64,000 nt of DNA from JAZKAR01 sp040389065 (GTDB taxonomy: Bacteria > Pseudomonadota > Gammaproteobacteria > Burkholderiales > Casimicrobiaceae). The stretch is from the NCBI GenBank assembly GCA_040389065.1, contig JAZKAR010000019.1, positions 102,860 to 166,859 of the forward strand. Direction: 5' to 3'. The position numbers and the translations under genes are program-made. The notes beneath the pieces are model-generated. The model worked only from the letters and a program-made list of their open reading frames with translations. It ran no database searches and had not been told where the DNA came from. Position 1 is the stretch's first letter, and every line of letters starts with the position of its first letter. Positions 7,704-16,320 of the stretch are shown in pieces.

Positions 7704-10484
7704 CTAAGCATTCACGGCAGCGGCTTGTTTCTTTTTCCAATGATACAACCAATCTAACGCTTCTCGAGCAGTTATACTATCGAGGTCTAAGGCTTCAAAC
7801 CACTGTCCCATTTCATTTTTAACGACGATATCGGCTCGTGTGCTTTCTAATGCTTCAAGGGTATCGGGTAAGATAGCAACAGCAATATTTTTGGCAGAAG
7901 TCTGGGCGGTTTGAGTTCCGTCAGCAACATTTGTTGCTTCAACAATTTCTTCCCACTCTTCAAATAACGAACCTTGCGGATGAATGGCTACATTTTTAGC
8001 CTCAAGCGCTTTTAGGCAAAGCCTTGCTTCTTCTAACACACTTGTGGGCATACCTGCTAAGGCTGCTACGTGAACGCCATAGCTTTTACCCGCTGCACCA
8101 GGGCGAATATGGTGAAGAAACACGACACTGCCTCGGTGCTCGGCAACCTCACAATGTACATTTTGGCAGCCTGCGTATACTTTAGAAAGCTGTGTCAGCT
8201 CAAAATAATGGGTAGCAAATAATGTTAGGCTACGGTTAGTATGCAACAAATGTTTTGCAATGGCCCAGGCTAACGCTAGCCCGTCAAACGTTGAGGTTCC
8301 GCGCCCAATTTCATCAATCAGCACCACACTATTAGGGGTCGCTTGCCGCAAAATAGCTGCTGCTTCGGTCATTTCAACCATGAAAGTTGAACGACCGCCC
8401 GCTAAATCATCTGCTGCGCCAATACGCGTAAATACACGGTCAACTGGCCCTAAGCGTGCCGATTTTGCAGGTACATAACATCCACAATAGGCCAAAATAA
8501 CAATTAAGGCTGTTTGGCGCATAAAGGTTGATTTACCGCCCATATTGGGGCCAGTTACCAACCAAAAGCGTTGATCGGAGTTTAAATGCACTGAATTGGG
8601 TACAAAATTTTCAACTTGTGACTCTACAAGCGGATGTCGCCCATCAATAATATCTATTCCTGTTGTCGCCATGCCTGTAGGGCAACACCATGCTAACTCA
8701 TGAGCAATGCGCGCCCAACCTGCTAGCATATCAATGAGTGCAAGGCTGCGGGCAATACGGTGAAAGGCCAAAATATCAGGCATTAACGCATCTAAGAGGC
8801 CTTCAAACAAGAATTTCTCACGGGCCAGCGCTTGTTCATTAGCACTTAATACTTTGTCCTCAAACGACTTAAGCTCAGGCGTTACATAACGCTCGGCATT
8901 TTTTAGTGTTTGTCGACGCTGATAATGGGCAGGAACCCGCTCATGATGGGTATTAGAGACTTCAATATAGAACCCATGAACACGGTTATATTCTACTTTT
9001 AGTGAATTAATACCGGTTGATTCGCGCTCTTGAGCTTCTAATGTTTGTAAAAAACCGCTGGCATCGGCTTGTAAATGCCGCAGGGTATCAAGCTCAGTAT
9101 CGTAACCATCACGAATAACCCCTCCCTCACGTATTAACGTAGAAGGATCATCCGCTAAAGCCTGCTCTAGCAACATGCGAACCCCCATAGGCTCTTCGCA
9201 TTCAGGCCATATTTCTGTCATACACCCTACGGTACGAAAAGGCTCTAACAGAGTACGAATTTTAGGCAATACTTTTAATGTGCTGCGTAAGCCTGCTAAC
9301 TCTTTGGGGCGCACTTGAAACAGCGCAATACGCGTTGCAATTCGCTCAATATCACTGGTAGTTTTTAAGAGCGTTTGCAGGCTTTCCCATACCGGTTCAT
9401 TTTGGCTAGTTGGCGAAGGTTGCAGCCATGCAGTAATCACCGCATGCCGCTGTTGTGCAGCCGACCACTCGCGCAAGGGATGATGCAACGTATTATAAAG
9501 CAGGCGATTACCCGCAGAGGTTACGCAGCGATTGATTTCTGAAAGCAAGGTAGGCGAGCGATCACCCCGTAACGTTTCGGTAAGTTCTAAATGGTGGCGT
9601 GTGGCTGCATCCATTTGCAGTGTAAAATTTTCTGCATCGTGCGAAATATCACTTAACGGCGGGCAACGCCCCCCTTGGGTGTAAGCAACATAATCTAATA
9701 CCGCATTGGCGGCTGCCAAGGCTTCATCCATTCCGTTATCGGCAACTCCAAAACTTTGTAGCGTAGTAACGCCTAATCCTTCGCGAATGCGTACATGCCC
9801 TGCCCTGGCATTAAACGGAGTAGGTGACCAAAGCTTCACTGCCCAAGTGCTCATTTGCTGGCGTAATTCAGGATTGATCGTTTCTGGAACTAAAATCTCA
9901 TTGGGAGCAATGCGGCTCAGCTCATCTTGCAGGTGCTGTGCATCTGTTAGTTTTACGCGTAAACGCCCAGCTGCCACATTAAAATATGCCAGGCCAATGA
10001 TTTTCTTTTTAGCAAAACACGCTAGTACCCACTGATCACGCTCTGCATCTAATAGCCCTGTTTCTGTTAGCGTTCCGGGGGTAATCACTCTGACTACACG
10101 CCGATCAACCGGGCCTTTACTGGTAGCTGGGTCGCCCACTTGTTCGCCGATAGCAATTGATTCGCCTAACTTAACAAGCTTAGCCAGGTATTGATCTGCG
10201 GCATGATAGGGTATGCCAGCCATAGGAATAGGTTCACCGGCAGATTGCCCGCGTGTGGTTAGCGTAATATCAAGTAATCGTGAGGCTTTTTCAGCATCTT
10301 CAAAAAATAACTCGTAAAAATCGCCCATGCGATAAAACAAAAGCTTATCTGTATGGTCTGATTTTAGCCGCAGATATTGCTGCATCATAGGAGTATGATG
10401 CTCGTGCTGAGCCATTCGCGCTGCCATTGTATTTTGCACGAATGGATGTATAGCCTCTAGCGCTACCTGCTCTGTGTTTGTCAT
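7704..10484 (-). CDS. mutS: DNA mismatch repair protein MutS
   Basis: A 926-residue MutS that recognises mismatches and recruits MutL. The mismatch-binding domain includes the conserved FYRMGDFYELFFEDA segment (Phe and Glu of the F-x-E wedge region). The ATPase domain has Walker A GPNMGGKSTFMRQ, Walker B DEIGRGTSTFDGLALAW and the ATHYFELT switch. It is longer than E. coli MutS (853), partly through about 30 extra N-terminal residues before MMQQYLRLKSDH and partly in the C-terminal linker. The ATG at 10484 lies behind AAGGGAAG. No operon partner is present. Confidence 0.97.
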   Translation of the reverse strand: MTNTEQVALEAIHPFVQNTMAARMAQHEHHTPMMQQYLRLKSDHTDKLLFYRMGDFYELFFEDAEKASRLLDITLTTRGQSAGEPIPMAGIPYHAADQYLAKLVKLGESIAIGEQVGDPATSKGPVDRRVVRVITPGTLTETGLLDAERDQWVLACFAKKKIIGLAYFNVAAGRLRVKLTDAQHLQDELSRIAPNEILVPETINPELRQQMSTWAVKLWSPTPFNARAGHVRIREGLGVTTLQSFGVADNGMDEALAAANAVLDYVAYTQGGRCPPLSDISHDAENFTLQMDAATRHHLELTETLRGDRSPTLLSEINRCVTSAGNRLLYNTLHHPLREWSAAQQRHAVITAWLQPSPTSQNEPVWESLQTLLKTTSDIERIATRIALFQVRPKELAGLRSTLKVLPKIRTLLEPFRTVGCMTEIWPECEEPMGVRMLLEQALADDPSTLIREGGVIRDGYDTELDTLRHLQADASGFLQTLEAQERESTGINSLKVEYNRVHGFYIEVSNTHHERVPAHYQRRQTLKNAERYVTPELKSFEDKVLSANEQALAREKFLFEGLLDALMPDILAFHRIARSLALIDMLAGWARIAHELAWCCPTGMATTGIDIIDGRHPLVESQVENFVPNSVHLNSDQRFWLVTGPNMGGKSTFMRQTALIVILAYCGCYVPAKSARLGPVDRVFTRIGAADDLAGGRSTFMVEMTEAAAILRQATPNSVVLIDEIGRGTSTFDGLALAWAIAKHLLHTNRSLTLFATHYFELTQLSKVYAGCQNVHCEVAEHRGSVVFLHHIRPGAAGKSYGVHVAALAGMPTSVLEEARLCLKALEAKNVAIHPQGSLFEEWEEIVEATNVADGTQTAQTSAKNIAVAILPDTLEALESTRADIVVKNEMGQWFEALDLDSITAREALDWLYHWKKKQAAAVNA

Positions 10485-10658
10485 GACCTAACTTCCCTTA
10501 TATTCCCTACACTATTCTTATTGAAAAATATTCTTTATTAACTCAGGCAATTGCAATTCTAGGTGACCTGGCAGCTCATACCCGGTTGTATATGCCGTTG
10601 TGCACACATGCTTCAGCATGCATTTAGAAATATTATCAACAGAACGTAATTTACGCAT

Positions 10659-10875
10659 TTAGAACTTATGCAAAACAACCTTACAGCATAATACTTTTAG
10701 AGGTTACGCAGTTGGGTTCTATCAAGGCATGGGATGCCCCGCATGGCAACGCAGACAGTACATAGAGTACGGCAAGTGACCAAACCCCACTGTGTGACTT
10801 CTAATTTTATTACCGTATACGCTTGTTCATCTGCAATGTTGGAGCCCTAGCTAAAACTGCTTTGCGTAAGTTCTA
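10659..10875. repeat. family A palindromic repeat, two copies nested
   Basis: The gap 10485-11149 has no gene. It contains an outer inverted pair (TAGAACTTATGCAAAAC at the left, GCTTTGCGTAAGTTCTAA at the right). Inside it lies a complete inner element, 10698-10804, with ends GGTTACGCAGTTGGGTT and AACCCCACTGTGTGACTTC. The inner body carries ATGCCCCGC, GCAACGCAGACAGTACAT and GAGTACGGCAAGT, which recur in the copies at 13776, 41597 and 59759. The outer ends match the copy at 13420. Confidence 0.85.
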
Positions 10876-11149
10876 ATCTTATAGAAAATGGTTCTCAAAA
10901 AGTTATCGGTGTTTCTTTGTTTTTCAAAATACAGGTAAATACTCGTACAAAAAAAACTTAATTAGATTTAAAAACTTAAATCTAATAGCAAAATAAAGAG
11001 CGATAGGTGCACCCGTATCTTAAATAAAAAATTTTATTGGTACTATGGCTATAGCTTCTTGCCAACGCGTTGAATAACCTAGTGCTTTCTCACACCTAAA
11101 AAAAACAGGCTTTCGTTAGCGATTCCGAAAAAAATTTTATCCGCGCTTC

Positions 11150-11995
11150 CTATCGGCGCTTTCTTAGCGAAGGAATGTCTAACCAAACAGGAAGCAGCGA
11201 TAGCCATAGTAAAATAGCTACTGGAAACAAGCAAAAGTAAAATCCGATACGGCTAAACCCCCACGCGCCTGCCCAGCCGCCTAGAAAAAATAAGCATACC
11301 AGAATTGTGTTAAATTGTAGCTTATCCAAGCTAAATTTCGGATTCAACGCTACACCTTTAAAGCGTGAAAGCAGCCACCAGCCTATTCCAATGCCTATAT
11401 CTGTTACGGTTCCTGTTACATGCGTGGTTCTCACTTCTGCCTTAGAAATTTTAGTAATGACAGCGTTTTGCATGCCCATTACAAAGCTCAGTAAAAACAT
11501 TAATAGATATAAACAATCGACGACTGAACAATGGCTCAAAAAACCAACAAATGAAAAAACGATTAGGAGTCCGGCTTCAATAATTAAAGGCAGTGCATAC
11601 TGGCTATGTCTTTGGCTATCACGCCCCAAAATAATACAAATTGTGGTAAACATGGAACCCAATATAAAACAAAGAATAACGCCTATTCCTTTATAGACAA
11701 CATCCCATTCATTTAAAAACGCCATATCTGCTATTGAAGAAAGTGTGCCTGTCATATGCGAAGTATATTGCCGCAATACTAAAAAACCACCTGCATTCAT
11801 TAACCCTGCAACAAACGCCAGTGCTCCGCCTAAGGTACGATTTAGCATTTGTGTTCGATGATTACCCGCTAAACGCTTCATCAAAACACGATTAAATCGT
11901 CTGAGTTTTTTCCCATGTTTACTTAAATAAGCCTTACGCACAGGTGTTCCAATGAGGCAATGCCTCGCAAAGAATAATAGGGGTACAGCATGCAA
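11150..11995 (-). CDS. YoaK/DUF1275 family membrane protein
   Basis: A 281-residue inner-membrane protein of the DUF1275 (YoaK) family. The hallmark GGALAFVAGLMNAGGFLVLRQYTSHMTGTL region is present, followed by about five more hydrophobic helices and the internal FVMGMQNAVITK ... RTTHVTGTVTDIG repeat of the same theme. Function is unknown for the family. The exact start is uncertain: the first ATG lacks a Shine-Dalgarno, and the conserved part begins around residue 39 (MKRLAGNHRTQ), so the true protein may be shorter. It is a lone gene between repeat-rich gaps. Confidence 0.85.
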   Translation of the reverse strand: MHAVPLLFFARHCLIGTPVRKAYLSKHGKKLRRFNRVLMKRLAGNHRTQMLNRTLGGALAFVAGLMNAGGFLVLRQYTSHMTGTLSSIADMAFLNEWDVVYKGIGVILCFILGSMFTTICIILGRDSQRHSQYALPLIIEAGLLIVFSFVGFLSHCSVVDCLYLLMFLLSFVMGMQNAVITKISKAEVRTTHVTGTVTDIGIGIGWWLLSRFKGVALNPKFSLDKLQFNTILVCLFFLGGWAGAWGFSRIGFYFCLFPVAILLWLSLLPVWLDIPSLRKRR

Positions 11996-12258
11996 CGCTG
12001 AAGAAGCTGTTTCGCGTAACGCGGAGTAAAAAATAAAGGTAGCTGTTCATGGTAGTAAGTCAGCGCTTTTTCGATAACATAGTATTGATATCGTTTAGAA
12101 CAGCGTCAGGCTAAATAGGCTTTACTCAAAACATTGCTTTCATGACAACACTACCAATACAACACTTCTTATTAACGCTACTGGTGTCTTTCTTCAATTA
12201 CTCATCGTACAACTAAATATTTAAAACCCGTGTTAACAGCGATACCTGCTCTTAATTT

Positions 12259-13398
12259 TTATCCTGCAAAGTTGGTAGCCTTAGCAATTACCCCTCCGCC
12301 AAGACACACTTTACTTTCATACATCACAAGATACTGCCCAGGCGTTGCAGCCCATTGCGGCTTAGCAAATTGAATAACAGCCGATTGCTCATCGATAGCA
12401 TCAATATGGCAAGGCATATCAGGCTGTCGATAACGTGTTTTAGCGCTATATACCCACCCCTCTATCGGAGGAATACCGCTAATCCAGTGAGGTGATTGAA
12501 TGGTAATGCGATCTTGATACAATAAAGGATGCTCATGCCCCTGTACAACAATTAAGGTATTTGTAGCAAGATCTTTGTGTGCAACAAACCAAGGCTGACC
12601 AGAACTATGTTTTTGCCCACCAATGTGCAACCCTTGCCGCTGCCCTATCGTGTAAAAACTTAATCCTTGATGCTCTCCAATACGTGTACCATCGGGCGTA
12701 CAGATATTTCCCGGTGTTTTATTGAGATAACCTTCAAGAAAGCTTCTAAACGGGCGCTCACCTATAAAGCATATGCCGGTGCTATCTTTCTTTGCATGGT
12801 TAGATAAATCGAGTGATTTAGCCAACGCCCTCACCTCGCGCTTTGTCATTCCACCCAAAGGAAAAATAGCTTTTGAAAGTTGCGCTTGATTCAAACCGTG
12901 TAAAAAATAACTTTGATCTTTGGTACCATCTTCAGCTTTTAATAGCTGCACGGTTTGCCCATAACGCTCATGGGTAATGTCTTGGCGCTGAGCATAATGC
13001 CCAGTTGCAATCGCATCTGCATGAAGTGACATGGCATGATCTAAAAAGGCACTAAACTTAATTTCGGTATTGCATAAAATATCAGGGTTAGGTGTTAAAC
13101 CTGCTTCATAGCTGCGAATAAAATAATCAAACACGCGCTGTTGATATTCTTGTGAAAAATTAACCGCCTCAAACTCAATACCAATACGATCAGCTACTGA
13201 TGCCGCATCTAGAAAATCTTGACGCGTTGAGCAATAGGTATCGTTATCATCAGCTTCCCAGTTTTTCATGAAAATACCAATAACTTCATGCCCCTGTTGC
13301 TTTAATAACGAGGCAGTTACTGATGAATCCACACCCCCCGACAACCCCACAACAATGCGCAGTTTTTTTTCTATTTTTATAACTTCTGTGTTTTCCAT
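12259..13398 (-). CDS. mnmA: tRNA-specific 2-thiouridylase MnmA
   Basis: MnmA thiolates U34 of tRNA Lys, Glu and Gln using ATP and sulfur relayed by IscS/Tus proteins. The PP-loop VVGLSGGVDSSV lies near the N-terminus. The catalytic cysteines are in NPDILCNTEIKF and STGICFIGERPF, and the GHYA motif is present. I place the start at the ATG at 13398 (MENTEVIKIEKK). Reading further upstream would run into the palindromic repeat at 13420-13518 and would add a non-conserved Cys-rich stretch. The resulting length of about 379 residues is normal. Confidence 0.96.
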   Translation of the reverse strand: MENTEVIKIEKKLRIVVGLSGGVDSSVTASLLKQQGHEVIGIFMKNWEADDNDTYCSTRQDFLDAASVADRIGIEFEAVNFSQEYQQRVFDYFIRSYEAGLTPNPDILCNTEIKFSAFLDHAMSLHADAIATGHYAQRQDITHERYGQTVQLLKAEDGTKDQSYFLHGLNQAQLSKAIFPLGGMTKREVRALAKSLDLSNHAKKDSTGICFIGERPFRSFLEGYLNKTPGNICTPDGTRIGEHQGLSFYTIGQRQGLHIGGQKHSSGQPWFVAHKDLATNTLIVVQGHEHPLLYQDRITIQSPHWISGIPPIEGWVYSAKTRYRQPDMPCHIDAIDEQSAVIQFAKPQWAATPGQYLVMYESKVCLGGGVIAKATNFAG

Positions 13399-13419
13399 GC
13401 TAGCTCTGTATTTATACTT

Positions 13420-13518
13420 AGGACTTACGCAAAGTTGTTCGAGCGCACAGCAGGAGCATAAAAACTCATTCAGCACGGCAAGTGCCAACGTTACCCAAAC
13501 AGCTTTGCGTAAGTCTTA
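13420..13518. repeat. family A palindromic repeat, TTTGCGTAAG-end variant
   Basis: Inverted ends GGACTTACGCAAAGTTG and CAGCTTTGCGTAAGTCT bound a variable middle with CAGCACGGCAAGTGCC. The ends match the outer element at 10659-10875, defining a sub-family distinct from the TTACGCAGTTGGGTT type. It lies immediately upstream of mnmA. Confidence 0.8.
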
Positions 13519-13775
13519 TATTTATCAAGCTTGCTATTGTACCTGACTGTTTCTATAAAAATCATAGGGTTTATATAATTCTTATGAACATAAATGCTTG
13601 CCGTAATAAAGCTTTATTATAAAAAGGCTTTACTGACAATATACTGATATTTATTTAAGCAACGTGTTTAAGCACCCTTTCATCCCAACACCATCAGAAG
13701 TGTGGCGATTTTACACACCGTTTAAGAAGCTTAATAGAATGCGCTGGCAGTGCTAAACTGCCTATCATAAACTTA

Positions 13776-13908
13776 TAGAAGTTACGCAGTTGGGTTTTAT
13801 CAAGGCATAGGATGCCCCGCATAGCAACGCAGACAGTACACGCAGTACGGCAAGTTGCGATAACGCGGGGCGTCCCACGCGGAGAGAACCCAGCTGCGTA
13901 ACTTCTAA
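13776..13908. repeat. family A palindromic repeat, near-complete copy
   Basis: The best-preserved copy. The left end GTTACGCAGTTGGGTT pairs with the right end AACCCAGCTGCGTAAC. The body holds GATGCCCCGCATAGCAACG, CAGACAGTACACGCAGTAC and GCGGGGCGTCCCACGCGG. It fills the divergent gap between mnmA and dapE and ends only about 20 bp before the dapE Shine-Dalgarno, so it could lie in the dapE leader. Confidence 0.88.
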
Positions 13909-13934
13909 CTTACTAACTTAATTTAGGAGGCAAC

Positions 13935-15068
13935 ATGGTGAGTGATGATACCTTGACCTTGCTTAAAAAACTCCTTTGTGAAGCCTCACTCACTCCCTAT
14001 GCTGCTAATACATTTCAACTGATTGAAAACCTATTAACACCATTAGGTTTTACGCTTGAATATATGAATGCTGGAGGTGTAACCAATTTATGGGCTACGC
14101 ATGGCAGCGGTAAGCCGCTAACGTGTTTTGCTGGGCATCTTGATGTTGTGCCTACGGGGCCTGTTGAAGAATGGACGTCTGATCCGTTTAACCCTACCAT
14201 TCGCGACGGTTACTTGTATGGTCGAGGTGCTGCTGATATGAAAACATCGGTAGCAGCCATGCTAGTAGCTGCCCAATCTTTTGTACGCAACCACCCTAAC
14301 CATTCGGGCACCCTTGCTTTCTTGCTGACCTCTGACGAAGAAGGCCCTGCTACTCATGGAACGCGGCATGTAATAGAAACTTTGCAGCAACGTAATATAA
14401 CCATTGATTACTGCTTAATTGGTGAGCCTACCAGCGAACATCGCTTAGGCGACACAATCAAACATGGGCGTAGAGGTAGCCTTACCGGAAAACTCAAAAT
14501 ATACGGAACACAAGGGCATATTGCCTACCCACACTTGGCTGACAATCCTATTCATCGTTTTACCCCTGCTCTGCAAGAGCTTACGCACACGATATGGGAT
14601 ACGGGAGATGATTTTTTTCAGCCCACACAATGGCAAATATCGAATATACATGCAGGTACAGGTGCAGCCAATGTGATTCCGGGTGTGATGGATATTACGT
14701 TTAACTTTCGTCATGCACCGATTAGTTCAGCTGAAAATTTAAAAACGCGCTTTACGGCTATTTTAGATTGCTATCAACTTAAATACGATATTGTATGGGG
14801 AAAATCGTATCCCTTTTTGTCAGAACGAGGCCCCTTTACTGATCATGTGATTGCAGCTGTTCAAACCATTACCGGCATTAAGCCTAAACTTTCAACACAT
14901 GGCGGCACATCAGATGGGCGATTTATTTCATGGATATGCAAACATATTCTGGAATTAGGCCCAGTAAACGAAAGTATGCATAAAATTAACGAGTGTGTTC
15001 GATTAGACGATATTGAGCCGCTACGCGGTATTTATGAACTTATTTTAGAGAGTGTCATCAATAACTAA
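13935..15068 (+). CDS. dapE: succinyl-diaminopimelate desuccinylase
   Basis: DapE hydrolyses N-succinyl-L,L-diaminopimelate in lysine and peptidoglycan precursor synthesis. It is a di-zinc M20 peptidase-family enzyme. The metal ligands are in FAGHLDVVPTG and YGRGAADMKTSVAAM, with the general-base pair in LLTSDEEGPATHGT. The C-terminal THGGTSDGRFI and the closing LGPVNESMHKINECV segment complete the site. The length of 377 is typical. A strong Shine-Dalgarno, TAGGAGGCAAC, fixes the ATG. It is monocistronic or reads into prmB across the repeat at 15068-15187. Confidence 0.96.
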   Translation: MVSDDTLTLLKKLLCEASLTPYAANTFQLIENLLTPLGFTLEYMNAGGVTNLWATHGSGKPLTCFAGHLDVVPTGPVEEWTSDPFNPTIRDGYLYGRGAADMKTSVAAMLVAAQSFVRNHPNHSGTLAFLLTSDEEGPATHGTRHVIETLQQRNITIDYCLIGEPTSEHRLGDTIKHGRRGSLTGKLKIYGTQGHIAYPHLADNPIHRFTPALQELTHTIWDTGDDFFQPTQWQISNIHAGTGAANVIPGVMDITFNFRHAPISSAENLKTRFTAILDCYQLKYDIVWGKSYPFLSERGPFTDHVIAAVQTITGIKPKLSTHGGTSDGRFISWICKHILELGPVNESMHKINECVRLDDIEPLRGIYELILESVINN

Positions 15069-15187
15069 CTATGGTTCGGCGCTGGGCGCTTGCTACAACC
15101 AAGGCTTACTGTGCTTCCGCTCCTCATGTACCTTATGTACACTCCGGGTCGGTTCTCGTAAAACCTTGCTTTCGCTAACCCATAGCG
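15068..15187. repeat. family B palindromic repeat
   Basis: The ends CTATGGTT and AACCCATAG are inverted. The interior has a short palindrome around CTCATGTACCTTATGTACAC followed by TCGGTTCTCGTAAAACC and TTTCGCTAA. The same order of blocks occurs at 22060-22160 and 29264-29397. It begins at the dapE stop. Confidence 0.8.
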
Positions 15188-15233
15188 TCATTGATGACAC
15201 TCCCTCTAAATCGCATTTTTGAAAAGTAATCTT

Positions 15234-16166
15234 ATGTCAGAATTATTTAACTTTAACAATTTAATTCCCTTATCAACTGTTCGCGATTGGTTACGTTGGG
15301 CGGTAAGCCGTTTTAATGAAGCTGAACTGCATTTTGGTCATGGCAGCAGTACCGCGTATGATGAAGCAGCGTATTTAATTCTTCATACGCTTCACTTGCC
15401 TTTAAATCAGTTAGAGCCTTACTTAGATGCTCATCTTGCCGCAGAAGAACGAAAAGCATTATTCAATATTATTGAGGCACGCGTAAAAACGCGCAAACCT
15501 GCTGCGTATTTAACACATGAAGCTTGGTTAAAAGATTTTAAATTTTATGTGGATGAGCGTGCGATTGTTCCTCGCTCGCTGATTGCTGACATGCTATTAG
15601 ACGACGAAGCCAGCTTTATTCAGCCCTGGATTGATACCATGCCAGATAACCCTAAACATATTCTGGATTTATGTACAGGTTCCGGATGTTTAGCCATTAT
15701 CTTAGCGCACCTCTACCCTGAAACTGAAATTCATGCTGTCGACTTATCTGAACAGGCGCTTGAAGTGGCTAAAAAGAATGTTCATGACTATAACTTAGAA
15801 CAGCGCGTAAAGCTTTTCCACGGCAACCTGTTTGCGCCTTTAGGAAACCAACGCTACGACATTATTATTAGTAACCCCCCCTACGTTACCGAAGAGTCTG
15901 TAGCAAAACTACCTGCGGAGTTTTTGCATGAACCTGCAATGGCATTAGGAGCAGGCGCCGATGGTCTAGATTGTATTCGCCCCATGCTTGAGCAGGCTAA
16001 AAACTACCTTGACCCCAATGGAATTATTGTTGTTGAGGTAGGACATAATCGCGATATCGTTGAATTAGCATACCCTCAAATTCCATTCATCTGGTTTGAA
16101 TCTGCTGAAAATGAAGGACATGTGTTTTTACTTTCAACTGCCGATTTAGAAGAGCTAGTCATTTAA
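15234..16166 (+). CDS. prmB: ribosomal protein L3 N5-glutamine methyltransferase PrmB
   Basis: A class I SAM-dependent methyltransferase that methylates a glutamine of ribosomal protein L3. The SAM-binding motif is LDLCTGSGCLAIILA, and the substrate-glutamine motif is SNPPYVTEES. An N-terminal helical domain precedes them, as in the HemK/PrmB family. PrmB rather than PrmC is indicated by the N-terminal segment (LRWAVSRFNEAELHFGHG) and the PAEFLHEPAMALGAGADGLD stretch. I start it at the ATG at 15234 (MSELFN); a TTG at 15219 is possible. No partner gene sits next to it. Confidence 0.93.
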   Translation: MSELFNFNNLIPLSTVRDWLRWAVSRFNEAELHFGHGSSTAYDEAAYLILHTLHLPLNQLEPYLDAHLAAEERKALFNIIEARVKTRKPAAYLTHEAWLKDFKFYVDERAIVPRSLIADMLLDDEASFIQPWIDTMPDNPKHILDLCTGSGCLAIILAHLYPETEIHAVDLSEQALEVAKKNVHDYNLEQRVKLFHGNLFAPLGNQRYDIIISNPPYVTEESVAKLPAEFLHEPAMALGAGADGLDCIRPMLEQAKNYLDPNGIIVVEVGHNRDIVELAYPQIPFIWFESAENEGHVFLLSTADLEELVI

Positions 16167-16207
16167 AAAGCAAACCATTTGCCTTTATTTATCTTTATTC
16201 TCTCCTA

Positions 16208-16247
16208 ATTAATTACATCAAATTATATATAATTTGATGTAATTAAT
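16208..16247. terminator. 40-bp perfect palindrome, possible terminator
   Basis: Forty bases form a perfect palindrome with centre ATTATATATAAT and outer arms TTAATTACATCAA / TTGATGTAATTAA. It lies between prmB and the adenosine deaminase gene. It could end prmB transcription in either direction, but it lacks GC pairs and a clean T-tract. A protein-binding or cruciform role is equally possible. Confidence 0.5.
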
Positions 16248-16320
16248 ATAAGTTAGGATAAATAAAACTGGCATTATTCACTTTGATTGGTATAAAAAAC
16301 TTTAATAAGAGGTTCTTGTT

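Noticed and set aside
13399..13488. Longer mnmA start adding 30 residues
   Set aside because: The extra region lies in a palindromic repeat and is not conserved in MnmA; the ATG at 13398 gives normal length.
10659..13908. Clustered repeats as a CRISPR array
   Set aside because: The repeats are long, imperfectly palindromic, scattered and without regular spacers or cas genes.
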